Shown: positions 1-6,738, counted from the stretch's first letter. The stretch is 9,522 nt of DNA from Verrucomicrobiales bacterium (GCA_005789375.1 SXXZ01000366.1:1-9522), one strand, 5' to 3'. The notes: generated by a model from the sequence alone, not told the origin. Made by a program: numbers and translations.

Positions 1-501
1 GGGCTCATGACCTTCCTGGCGATTTTCTGCCGGCTCGAGCCCGATGCCCGAATCTTGCTGGCCCTGATTGTTCCGGTTCCGGCCCGTTTCCTGTTCTACT
101 TCTCGGTCGGTGTCGCCGTGTTCTTCATCGTGGTCCCATCGCGGGACGGAGTGGCTCACGCCGCACACTTGGGTGGTTTGCTTTTCGGGTGGCTCTGGGT
201 CCAGGCCGGATACCATCGGGGCGAGGGTTTGTGGGAGCGTCTCTCTGAAGCCTGGTATCGTTGGAACCGACAACGCCAAACGCCCCGCGCCCCTTCTCGA
301 GCGGCCGATGGCAAGATCATCAAGCCGTCGTTCCGTTCTGACTCAGCTCCGACCCCAGCAAGAGAACTTTCTGACGCTGAGTTCATGGCTCGTGAGGTGG
401 ATCCCATTCTCGATAAGATCGCCCGGGATGGGATCGGCAGCTTGACCCCGGCCGAACGTCAAACGCTCGAGGCAGCTCGTAAGAAAGTGACCCGCCGCTG
501 A
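1..501 (+). CDS. Rhomboid-family intramembrane serine protease, C-terminal part (5' end outside window)
   Basis: Rhomboids cleave membrane proteins inside the lipid bilayer with a Ser-His dyad. The reading frame is open to the first base of the window, so the ATG at 7 is probably an internal Met and the gene starts upstream. Visible parts are the membrane segment that follows the GxSG serine loop (start of the window), the VPVPARFLF stretch, another hydrophobic segment, and the VAHAAHLGGLLFG motif. In that motif the His of HLGG (codon 166-168) is the expected catalytic histidine in the last core helix. The catalytic serine would lie just left of base 1 and cannot be checked. After the membrane core comes a basic, Pro-rich linker, then a soluble tail containing DPILDKIARDGIGSLTPAER. 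This resembles the short C-terminal domain (DUF6576-like) found on rhomboids of this group. No partner gene follows; the next gene is on the opposite strand. Family assignment is firm; substrate is unknown. Confidence 0.88.
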   Translation, partial: GLMTFLAIFCRLEPDARILLALIVPVPARFLFYFSVGVAVFFIVVPSRDGVAHAAHLGGLLFGWLWVQAGYHRGEGLWERLSEAWYRWNRQRQTPRAPSRAADGKIIKPSFRSDSAPTPARELSDAEFMAREVDPILDKIARDGIGSLTPAERQTLEAARKKVTRR

Positions 502-609
502 CAGCCCTCTGGTTGGATCCACCGATCAGCGCATCAGTTCTTAGCAGCCATTGAGGGAGACCCAGACAGGGCTGAGTCCTCCCAGTGGCTTGCTCAATGC
601 CCTAGTGCA

Positions 610-628
610 GTGTCTTACTCAAAGACAC
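610..628 (+). other. Perfect 7-bp stem-loop in front of repeat copy A
   Basis: GTGTCTT (610-616) pairs perfectly with AAGACAC (622-628) around a 5-nt loop. Its last two bases are shared with the next hairpin (627-656), so the two stems compete at their junction. An unrelated sequence forms a comparable hairpin in front of repeat copy B, which suggests the arrangement is structural. Function is unknown. Confidence 0.5.
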
Positions 629-661
629 CACCTCGGAGGTGCTTGGGTGAGGTGGTTTTTT
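627..661 (+). terminator. Candidate intrinsic terminator inside repeat copy A
   Basis: ACCACCTC (627-634) pairs with GAGGTGGT (649-656), giving 8 bp around a 14-nt loop. Six T residues (656-661) overlap and follow the stem. This is the form of a Rho-independent terminator reading rightward, and it lies about 125 bp after the rhomboid stop codon. The large loop itself contains GGAGG, so the alternative short palindrome ACCTCGGAGGT (630-640) would compete. Termination has not been tested. Confidence 0.5.
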
Positions 662-716
662 GGTCTCTCCCGGAGGTCGCTGGAGGTGCTTGGGTAAGGA
701 TGGTTTTTCGGCCACC
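630..716. repeat. Imperfect direct repeat, copy A (two half-units)
   Basis: Copy A aligns along its full length with 859-946 at an offset of 229-230 bp, differing by a few substitutions and T-run lengths. A 24-bp core (661-684) is identical to 891-914. Within the copy, the motif GGAGGTGCTTGGGT occurs twice, at 635 and 682, each time followed by a G-rich spacer and a T-run. The copy is therefore a degenerate dimer of a ~47-bp unit. It resembles no insertion sequence or CRISPR repeat that I recognise. Confidence 0.8.
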
Positions 717-835
717 GAGAGGTAGCCCGAGGACTTCCTAGGTAGGGACCGATCTCCGAGCGGTCCGGTCTGCCGCGGCCCGGCTCTGTGGCGTTGGATA
801 GGGAGAGTGGCGCTCTTTGTCATGTTCGCCGACGT

Positions 836-856
836 GGCGCTTTCGGAGAAACCGCC
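836..856 (+). other. Stem-loop in front of repeat copy B
   Basis: GGCG-C-TTTC (836-844) pairs with GAAA-C-CGCC (848-856) around a 3-nt GGA loop, with a single C-C mismatch. It occupies the same position relative to copy B as the 610-628 hairpin does relative to copy A, although the two sequences are unrelated. Confidence 0.45.
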
Positions 857-857
857 C

Positions 858-891
858 TACCTCGGAAGTGCATTGGTGAGGTATTTTTTTT
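858..891 (+). terminator. Candidate intrinsic terminator inside repeat copy B
   Basis: TACCTC (858-863) pairs with GAGGTA (878-883) around a 14-nt loop, followed by eight T residues (884-891). It is homologous to the hairpin in copy A. The outer C-G pair of copy A (629/654) is replaced here by T-A (858/883), a compensatory change that keeps pairing. The stem is shorter than in copy A (6 bp versus 8 bp). It reads rightward, toward the 3' end of lpxB. Confidence 0.45.
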
Positions 892-946
892 GGTCTCTCC
901 CGGAGGTCGCTGGAAGTGCTTGGGTGAGGATGGTTTTTTCGGTCAC
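859..946. repeat. Imperfect direct repeat, copy B (two half-units)
   Basis: This is the second copy of the element at 630-716, in the same orientation. The half-units start at 864 (GGAAGTGCATTGGT) and 912 (GGAAGTGCTTGGGT), 48 bp apart, matching the 47-bp spacing in copy A. Both halves of copy B carry GGAAG where both halves of copy A carry GGAGG, which suggests homogenisation within a copy after duplication. The copy ends about 10 bp before the lpxB stop codon. Confidence 0.8.
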
Positions 947-956
947 CCGGTACCGG

Positions 957-2111
957 CTAGTCAGCCAAGATCTTGTCAGCCGCTCGCTCGGTGGCTCCTG
1001 GAGGTCCTAGAAGCTGGCGAACCAGAATGAGTTCTTTTCGGGCCTCCGAGAGTGCACCCGGAGTTGTCAGGAGGTTCAGGGTCGCCTCAGCCAGGGCGTC
1101 GGAAGTCGCCGCATCTTGGACGAACTCCGGCAGGACCGCCTTGCCGGCCAAGAGGTTGGGCATGGCCAAAAAAGGAACTTGGATGATCCGCTTTCCAATT
1201 TGGTAAGTGCTCCACGAGGTCTTGTAGAGGGCGATCGTGGGCACCGCGAACCAGGCGCACTCTAGAGTCACGGTTCCGGTCGAGGCGATGGCTACGTCGG
1301 CGTCGGCCAGGGTTGCGGCGAGTTTTCCGATCTGGACCGACAGGCCTTCAGGATCAGGAATCCCAGGAGGCAGAGCCGACCGGGCGGCTTCATGTGGCAA
1401 CACTAGGGTGCATCGGGCCCCGGTTTTCTCGATGATCTTCTGGGCCGCCGCCGCGACCACTGGCCAGTGGCGTCGCAGTTCTCCGTTGCGACTGCCCGGG
1501 AGCAGCACCAGATGGGGTTGCTGCCCTGCTGATCGGAAGGGGGACGCCGGCGGTAGACCATGCCGATCGACCAATGGGTGACCCACAAAGTCGACCTGCA
1601 CACCTGGTGCATTCTGGGCATACCACTCTTTCTCGAAGGGAAGGATCGAAAGTAATCGGTCTAGGATTCGAGGCATCTCTCGGGCCCGTCCGGCCCGCGA
1701 TGCCCAAACTTGCGGCGACACGAATTGCACCCGTCGCGGCCGCCAGTTCTGGAAAGTTCCAGAGCACTCAGCAGTCATTGCGGTGATGGCCTTGAGGAAG
1801 CGCAAATTGAAGGCCCCGAAATCGACTCCGATCACTACGTCGGGAGTCCGTTCGCGGGCGGCTTCCAACAACAGTCGGAACGCGTTTTGGAACCGCCCCA
1901 ACTGGCGAAGGGCATCGGCGGGACCGATGACCGAATGCGCGGTCAAGTCGCAGAGAATTTCCACTCCGGCCGCCGCCATGGCCGGCCCCCCCGCCCCGAA
2001 AAACTGGGGCTCCAGAGGACCCGTCCTTCGGCGCAGAGCGCGAACTAGCTCGGCGGCGAGTTGGTCGCCACTGGGCTCACCGGCGATTAGCAGGATGGAC
2101 GAAGGCTTCAC
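957..2111 (-). CDS. lpxB: Lipid-A-disaccharide synthase
   Basis: LpxB is a GT19 glycosyltransferase. It condenses UDP-2,3-diacylglucosamine with lipid X to form the lipid A disaccharide on the cytoplasmic face of the inner membrane. The 384-residue length is normal for the family. Recognisable motifs in order are IAGEPSGD (residues 9-16), FFGAGGPAM followed by the SVIG segment, SPQVWASRAGR, ILPFEKEWY with VDFVGHPLVD, LLPGSRNGEL, and near the C-terminus ASTGTVTLE, then VPFLAMPNLLAGKAVLPEF. The start is GTG at 2109-2111. An in-frame TAA lies a few codons upstream and the family motif begins at residue 9, so no longer start is possible and a later one is unlikely. No Shine-Dalgarno sequence is visible. 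The usual lpxA/lpxD/fabZ neighbours are absent and the gene stands alone, divergent from the PSD1-type gene. Confidence 0.96.
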   Translation of the reverse strand: MKPSSILLIAGEPSGDQLAAELVRALRRRTGPLEPQFFGAGGPAMAAAGVEILCDLTAHSVIGPADALRQLGRFQNAFRLLLEAARERTPDVVIGVDFGAFNLRFLKAITAMTAECSGTFQNWRPRRVQFVSPQVWASRAGRAREMPRILDRLLSILPFEKEWYAQNAPGVQVDFVGHPLVDRHGLPPASPFRSAGQQPHLVLLPGSRNGELRRHWPVVAAAAQKIIEKTGARCTLVLPHEAARSALPPGIPDPEGLSVQIGKLAATLADADVAIASTGTVTLECAWFAVPTIALYKTSWSTYQIGKRIIQVPFLAMPNLLAGKAVLPEFVQDAATSDALAEATLNLLTTPGALSEARKELILVRQLLGPPGATERAADKILAD

Positions 2112-2474
2112 CGTGGGGTCGGAAGCTTAGGAGGATTAGCCCGATTGTGGAAGCGCTCCCCAAACACCATTTTGTCCCAGAAACAATTTCTCGATGAACC
2201 CTGTTTCCGCGCGCCGCGCCGCCTTCCTGAGCCCAGCACCCACGGGGCGGCTCGGACTGGGCTAGGGTGCGGTGATCTCCCCTCTGGATCGTTGGGTCGC
2301 TTCGCCGAGTCCTCCGACGGGTCTGGTCACTCATCGGCACACCGCGCCGTGCGCCAGAACTAACTGTTACCCGTTGCTGCCCGTCCATTCGCACTGCGTT
2401 TTCCCCGCTTCAGGGACTCTTCCAGTCTGGCTTTTGGAGGGAGTCTGCCAGAAAATGCCGAAATACCAGAGCCC
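2112..2474. other. Divergent intergenic region between lpxB and the PSD1-type gene
   Basis: This ~360-bp region should hold the promoters of both flanking genes, but I cannot point to a convincing -35/-10 pair on either strand. It contains an inverted repeat (AGCCCAG 2230-2236 with CTGGGCT 2257-2263). An alternative pairing overlaps it (GCACCC 2236-2241 with GGGTGC 2265-2270), so two exclusive folds are possible. Its right end holds a Shine-Dalgarno-like GGAGGGAG (2437-2444) and a 7-codon open frame, annotated separately. The open frames that cross it do not look coding. Confidence 0.6.
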
Positions 2475-2478
2475 ATGA
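2455..2478 (+). CDS. Possible 7-codon leader ORF coupled to the PSD1-type gene
   Basis: An ATG at 2455 opens MPKYQSP and stops at TGA 2476-2478, overlapping the ATG of the large gene (2475-2477) as ATGA. The only Shine-Dalgarno-like sequence nearby (GGAGGGAG, 2437-2444) is about 10 nt from this ATG but about 30 nt from the large gene's start. Ribosomes could therefore load on the leader and re-initiate. The peptide has no recognised function and the arrangement may be coincidental. Confidence 0.25.
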   Translation: MPKYQSP

Positions 2479-5400
2479 AGATCCCCCTGCTTCCCGAGGC
2501 AATCGCCCTGTTCACCGGAACCCTCCTGGTTTCCCAGACGATGGCGGCGACCGACTTCACGGCCGAGATTGAGCCGCTACTAATTCGGCGTTGCTTCGAA
2601 TGCCATGGCCCGGACAAGCAAAAGGCCAATCTTCGCCTGGATTCTCGAGCGGCGGCCTTTCAGGCGGCCGAATCTGGCAAGGTGGTCCTCGAGGTGGGAA
2701 AACCCGAGACCAGCGAACTCATCCGTCGCGTCACCGCCACCGATCCAGATGAGGTCATGCCGCCCAAGGGTCCGCGATTGACACCGGCCGAAGTTGCCAG
2801 CCTCACCCGCTGGATCCGCGAAGGTGCTGTTTGGCCTGATAGCAATATCCAGAAGCATTGGTCCTTCCAGGCGCCGATCCGACCCAATCCTCCAGAAAAT
2901 CTGCCCAAGACGGCCACTCTTCAAAATCCCATCGACCGCTTCATTGTGGCTCGATTGGCCAAAGAAGGGCTGCAGCAACAGCCTGAAGCCGATCGGGCCA
3001 ATCTGATTCGTCGCGTTTCCCTCGACCTCACTGGCCTGCCTCCGGAACCGTCCGAGATCAGCGCCTTTCTCGCCGACAAGTCGCCGCGCGCGTTTGAGAC
3101 GCTCGTCGACCGCCTGCTTGCTTCGCCCCACTACGGGGAGCACATGGCCCGGGGTTGGCTCGACCTCGCGCGCTATGCCGATTCCAATGGTTACCAGGTA
3201 GATTTGGCGCGTTCCATTTGGCCTTACCGCCAATGGGTGATCGAGGCCTTCAACAAGAACCAACCGTTTGATCAGTTTACCATCGACCAGCTGGCCGGTG
3301 ATCTTTTGCCCCAACCCACCTTGGCCCAGCGCATCGCCACCGGGTTCAACCGCAATACTAAGGTCAACGACGAGGGGGGTGGCGACGCCGAGGAGTACCG
3401 CACCAAGGCGGTGAAGGACCGGGTAGCAACCGTGGGCACGGCCTGGTTAGGACTCAGCCTGAACTGTGCCGAATGCCACACGCACAAGTACGATCCGATC
3501 ACCCATGAGGAGTACTACCGGTTTTACTCCTTCTTCAACAACAGTTCCGACTCGGGCAATTACAGTCTCGGCCCCTCGGTCGAGGTGCCGAAGCCCGACC
3601 TGACCGACATGGATGCACACCTGTCTCGACGATTGCAGGAGACCCGGGATGAGCTTTCTCGCATCGAGAAGGAACTTCAAAAATCTCAGGCCGTTTGGGA
3701 GAAGTCGGTGGCTCGGAAGGCGGACCCGTGGCGCACTCTCCAACTCGTCAACCCCCAGTCCACCGGCGGTTCCAGCTACACAAACTTGCCGGACGGATCC
3801 CTCCTCGGAACTGGGGTCAACGCCATCTACGACACCATTACCGTCGAAGCCGAGACGGACCTCACAGGCATTACGGCTGTCCTGCTCGAAGTGCTGCCCG
3901 ATCCTAGCCTCCCGAAGAATGGTCCGGGTCGTTGGGGCGCCAGCGGTAATTTCATTCTCGACGAATTTTCCTTCGCCGCCGCTCCCATAAAGGGCGTCGC
4001 TCCGGCCAACACCAATCTCTTTTTCAGCAGCGCCACGGCTGATTGGGAACAGCAGTATTATAAGGCCGAGCACGCGATCGATCGTAATTCCAAGACGGGT
4101 TGGTCCATTGGTCCTCGCTTTGGACAGCGTCACTTTCTCATCGCTCGGTTGCAGGATCCGACCGGATATCGCGGGGGCAGCCGGCTCACCTTTCGCTTCG
4201 ACCATTACCATGGGAACAGCCATTGCATCGGCCGATTCCGCATCTCGGTGACCACAGAGAAAGATCCCCAACGCCAATGGCCCCTGCCTGAGGACGTGCG
4301 GGTGGCCGCCTCCCGGTCCTCGCAAGAACGGTCGACCGAGCAGTCGGCGCTCTTGGCAGCCAGCCAGCGCTCCGCCTCGGAGAAAGTCCGTACCCTTGAG
4401 CGTGAACTCTTTGTTCTTGAGCAGAATCGTCGGCAGCGCGCCGCTCAGAAGTTCACCACGCTGGTGATGCAGGAACGATCCGATCCTCAGCCGCGCGAGA
4501 CTTACATTCATCTCCGGGGCGACTTCCTGACCAAGGGGAAGGTCGTTCAGCCGGGCATTCCAGCGGTGTTCCCACCCCTGCCAGCGGGACTCCCGGCCAA
4601 TCGCCTGACCCTCGCCCGTTGGTTAGTCGATCCAGCCAATCCCCTCACGGCTCGGGTCACGGTGAACCGGTTCTGGGAGCGCTGCTTTGGAACAGGTTTG
4701 GTTAAGACCAGCGAAGACTTCGGCCGCCAGGGTGAATTGCCTTCGCATCCCGAACTCCTCGATTGGCTGGCCACCGAATTCATCGCCAGCGGATGGGACG
4801 TCAAGGCACTGCAGAAGCTCATCGTGATGTCGGCGACCTATCGACAAAGCGCCGCGACCGATGCCACCCGCCAGGAGAAGGATTTCTACAACCGGTTCCT
4901 CTCGCGTGGCCCGCGTTTCCGCATGGATGCTGAGATGATTCGAGATCATGCACTGGCGGTCAGTGGCCTCCTGCACCACAAGGTGGGTGGCCCGAGCGTC
5001 TACCCGGTGCAGGTGCCCAACCTCTGGAAGGAAATTGGATTCCTCCGTCCCGAGATCGGCATGGACGAATGGCCAGTGAGCGACGGCCCCGACTTGTATC
5101 GACGCGCCCTTTACACTTTCTGGAGACGCGTTTGTACCTATCCCACGTTGGCCACCTTTGATGCCCCCAGCCGCGATGTCTGCGTCTCACGGAGGCCCCG
5201 GACCAATACGCCCTTGCAGGCTCTGGCCGCACTGAACGAGCCAACACTACTCGAGGCGGCTCGATTTTTTGGACAGCGGATTTTGGCCGAGGGCGGTCCG
5301 GATGATGCCTCTCGCGTGGACTACGCCTTCACGCGGAGCGTGGGCCGACCACCGACCGCGGCGGAACAACGGCGGCTCCTGGCCTTTGTCTTGCAGCAGG

Positions 5401-5555
5401 AGCGGAGTTTCCGGGCCGACCCCAAGGCGGCATCGGCGTTGATTCAGGTGGGGCAAATGTCAAAAGCGGCCGATTTGGAGACCCGAAAATTGGCCGTTTG
5501 GACGACCCTGGCCAGTGTCCTTTTCAACCTCGACGAAACACTCACCAAGGGCTGA
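2475..5555 (+). CDS. Secreted PSCyt1-DUF1549-DUF1553 (PSD1) domain protein
   Basis: This is a large protein of the planctomycete-verrucomicrobial cytochrome-like family; its biochemical role is unknown. An N-terminal signal peptide (about residues 1-24, ending TMAA) suggests export. PSCyt1 follows, with CFECHG at 40-45, a CXXCH heme-c site, and Met95 of VMPPKG as a likely axial ligand. DUF1549/PSCyt2 spans about 150-360 and contains the family-typical second CXXCH at 331-335 (CAECHTHKYDP). The middle has coiled-coil-like segments near 383-410 and 615-660. Between them lies a region around 530-600 (AIDRNSKTGWSIGPRFG) of the carbohydrate-binding-like type seen in relatives. DUF1553/PSD1 runs from about 708 to 1000, with NRFWERCFGTGLV and RTNTPLQALAALNEP. 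The length is usual for the family. The common DUF1501 partner is absent: moaA follows in the opposite orientation. The start gives a sensible signal peptide and may be coupled to a leader ORF. Confidence 0.93.
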   Translation: MKIPLLPEAIALFTGTLLVSQTMAATDFTAEIEPLLIRRCFECHGPDKQKANLRLDSRAAAFQAAESGKVVLEVGKPETSELIRRVTATDPDEVMPPKGPRLTPAEVASLTRWIREGAVWPDSNIQKHWSFQAPIRPNPPENLPKTATLQNPIDRFIVARLAKEGLQQQPEADRANLIRRVSLDLTGLPPEPSEISAFLADKSPRAFETLVDRLLASPHYGEHMARGWLDLARYADSNGYQVDLARSIWPYRQWVIEAFNKNQPFDQFTIDQLAGDLLPQPTLAQRIATGFNRNTKVNDEGGGDAEEYRTKAVKDRVATVGTAWLGLSLNCAECHTHKYDPITHEEYYRFYSFFNNSSDSGNYSLGPSVEVPKPDLTDMDAHLSRRLQETRDELSRIEKELQKSQAVWEKSVARKADPWRTLQLVNPQSTGGSSYTNLPDGSLLGTGVNAIYDTITVEAETDLTGITAVLLEVLPDPSLPKNGPGRWGASGNFILDEFSFAAAPIKGVAPANTNLFFSSATADWEQQYYKAEHAIDRNSKTGWSIGPRFGQRHFLIARLQDPTGYRGGSRLTFRFDHYHGNSHCIGRFRISVTTEKDPQRQWPLPEDVRVAASRSSQERSTEQSALLAASQRSASEKVRTLERELFVLEQNRRQRAAQKFTTLVMQERSDPQPRETYIHLRGDFLTKGKVVQPGIPAVFPPLPAGLPANRLTLARWLVDPANPLTARVTVNRFWERCFGTGLVKTSEDFGRQGELPSHPELLDWLATEFIASGWDVKALQKLIVMSATYRQSAATDATRQEKDFYNRFLSRGPRFRMDAEMIRDHALAVSGLLHHKVGGPSVYPVQVPNLWKEIGFLRPEIGMDEWPVSDGPDLYRRALYTFWRRVCTYPTLATFDAPSRDVCVSRRPRTNTPLQALAALNEPTLLEAARFFGQRILAEGGPDDASRVDYAFTRSVGRPPTAAEQRRLLAFVLQQERSFRADPKAASALIQVGQMSKAADLETRKLAVWTTLASVLFNLDETLTKG

Positions 5556-5587
5556 CCTCAGCCGCCCCCATCAGAGATTTTTCGTGG

Positions 5588-5608
5588 CGAACCGGAGAGG
5601 GCGGTTCG
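5588..5608. terminator. Stem-loop between convergent genes, possible terminator
   Basis: CGAACCG (5588-5594) pairs perfectly with CGGTTCG (5602-5608) around a 7-nt purine loop, in the 94-bp gap between the PSD1-type gene and moaA, which converge. Five T residues (5578-5582) precede it on the plus strand, so neither strand shows a T-run immediately 3' of the stem. Its position fits a shared terminator, but the sequence is not a classic intrinsic one. Confidence 0.3.
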
Positions 5609-5649
5609 TTGCTCGATGGATCAATCGGTCCAGAGCTTCGTCGGGCTGC

Positions 5650-6738
5650 TCAGCCGCCAATGCAGCTCATGGAGCGTTGCGGTTGCACAAAGTCGGCCTG
5701 GCCAATCTTATGTCCGGCCTCCTTATGTTGGACCCGGTCTCGCAGCAACGAGGCGAGATCTTCGTCGGAGCCGCCGCCCCGCAGCAGCGGCTTAAGGTCG
5801 TGTTCATCGAGGCTGAAGAGGCAGGTTCGCAGTTTTCCGTCGGCGGTCAGACGCAACCGGTTGCAGTGACCGCAGAAGGGCTCACTCACCGGAGCAATGA
5901 TGCCCAACTCGCCCTCAGACCCTTCCAGACGCCAACGGCGCGCCGTTTCTGAGGGATTGGCCGAGGCATCGACTGGCAGCAAATTAAACTCCCCGCGCAG
6001 ACGTTCCAGAATCTCCCGACCGGGAACGACCAGCCCCTTTTGCCAGGCTCGGCTGGAGTCGAGCGGCATGAATTCAATGAAGCGCAGGCTCAGATTTTGT
6101 TTCACCGCGAAACGGACCAAATCGGGGATCTCGTGGTCGTTCATTCCGCGGATCACCACGGCATTGACCTTCACAGGATGAAACCCGAGTTCCCGGGCGA
6201 GGCGGATTCCGTCGAGCACACCCTCCAGACCGTCTCGCCCCGTCATCTTCTTGAAGTTGTCGCGGTCGAGTGAATCCATGCTGAAGCTGACCCGGTTCAG
6301 CCCGGCCTTCCGCAGGGCAGCGGCCTGGGATCCGAACAGCGCCCCATTGGTGGTCATGGCCAGGTCGCGGACGCCGGGAATTTGCGAGAGCGATCCGACC
6401 AGTCGGTCGACTCCGTGGCGCAATAGAGGCTCGCCGCCGGTGACCCGGACCTTCTCGATTCCTAAATCAACAGCGATCCGAACCACCCGGGTGATCTCCT
6501 CGAAACTGAGGATCTCCGACTTCGGTTTCCATTCCCGGTGAATTGGGGTCGTCGAGAGGTTGGCCGGGGGGTTGGCCGGGGTTGGATTCCGCAGGCCATC
6601 GTAGCGGGTTCGGTAGAAATTCGCGGCCTCCTCGGTCTCGGGCAGGCAGTACAGGCAGCGGAAATTACAGCGATCGGTCACGCTAACCCGAAGGTCTCGC
6701 ATGACTCGTCCGTGGGAATCCTGTAATTGCCCGTGCAT
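5650..6738 (-). CDS. moaA: GTP 3',8-cyclase MoaA (molybdenum cofactor biosynthesis)
   Basis: MoaA is a radical-SAM enzyme that, with MoaC, converts GTP to cyclic pyranopterin monophosphate, the first step of molybdenum cofactor synthesis in the cytoplasm. The ATG at 6738 (362 aa) is preferred. It puts the radical-SAM motif CNFRCLYC at Cys24/28/31, as I recall for E. coli MoaA. A GTG at 6759 would add 7 residues; no Shine-Dalgarno helps to decide. Other motifs are VTGGEPLLR, FSMDSL, NAVVIRGMND, FIEFMPLD, the C-terminal cluster CGHCNRLRLTADGKLRTC (CX2CX13C), and the terminal Gly-Gly needed for activity. Oddly, about 35 residues rich in Pro, Asn and Thr (about residues 35-73) follow the first cluster, where typical MoaA has a short link to the TFEE-like motif (here SFEEITR). 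No other moa gene is in the window. The coiled-coil gene lies 77 bp upstream on the same strand and may be co-transcribed. Confidence 0.95.
   Translation of the reverse strand: MHGQLQDSHGRVMRDLRVSVTDRCNFRCLYCLPETEEAANFYRTRYDGLRNPTPANPPANLSTTPIHREWKPKSEILSFEEITRVVRIAVDLGIEKVRVTGGEPLLRHGVDRLVGSLSQIPGVRDLAMTTNGALFGSQAAALRKAGLNRVSFSMDSLDRDNFKKMTGRDGLEGVLDGIRLARELGFHPVKVNAVVIRGMNDHEIPDLVRFAVKQNLSLRFIEFMPLDSSRAWQKGLVVPGREILERLRGEFNLLPVDASANPSETARRWRLEGSEGELGIIAPVSEPFCGHCNRLRLTADGKLRTCLFSLDEHDLKPLLRGGGSDEDLASLLRDRVQHKEAGHKIGQADFVQPQRSMSCIGG
6558..6581. repeat. In-frame 12-bp tandem duplication inside moaA
   Basis: Two perfect copies of GGTTGGCCGGGG (6558-6569 and 6570-6581, plus strand) are followed by a partial third, GGTTGG (6580-6585). 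Read on the coding strand they encode the TPANPPANL part of the MoaA insertion. The period is four codons, so copy-number change would keep the frame. Confidence 0.75.

Larger units (their letters stand above)
502..956. other. Gene-free region between rhomboid gene and lpxB, holding structured repeats
   Basis: This 455-bp stretch separates two genes whose 3' ends face each other. The first ~100 bp (502-609) shows nothing distinctive beyond a weak, distant 7-bp inverted pair (502-508 with 568-574). From 610 onward it holds two hairpin-plus-repeat modules, annotated separately. Short open frames cross it on both strands, but they are low-complexity, match no family I recognise and run through the repeats, so none is called as a gene. 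A 10-bp perfect palindrome (CCGGTACCGG, 947-956) abuts the lpxB stop codon; its role is unknown. I see no T-rich terminator in the lpxB (minus) direction. Confidence 0.7.

Noticed and set aside
602..823. Short minus-strand frame through the repeat region
   Set aside because: Runs through non-coding hairpins and repeat copy A, has Pro/Ser/Lys-rich low-complexity translation, and shows no ribosome site or family match.
630..946. Repeat region as a CRISPR array
   Set aside because: Only two long copies (four degenerate half-units), unequal spacing (about 47 and 180 bp), repeats not identical, and no cas genes nearby.
630..946. Repeats as ends of an insertion sequence or integron sites
   Set aside because: The copies are direct, no transposase or integrase lies between them, and no target duplication is visible.
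947..956. Perfect palindrome CCGGTACCGG next to the lpxB stop as a terminator
   Set aside because: Fully self-complementary with no loop and no following T-run on the minus strand; may be chance in GC-rich DNA.
2077..2394. 105-codon minus-strand frame overlapping the lpxB start
   Set aside because: Overlaps the true lpxB N-terminus in another frame; Arg-rich translation with no recognisable features.
2580..3314. 244-codon minus-strand open frame over the PSCyt1/DUF1549 part
   Set aside because: Antisense shadow of conserved CXXCH and DUF1549 coding sequence; no domain or start signal of its own.
3447..4511. 354-codon open frame on the minus strand inside the PSD1-type gene
   Set aside because: It is antisense to a well-supported coding sequence with recognisable domains, its translation matches no family I know, and such frames are common in GC-rich genes.
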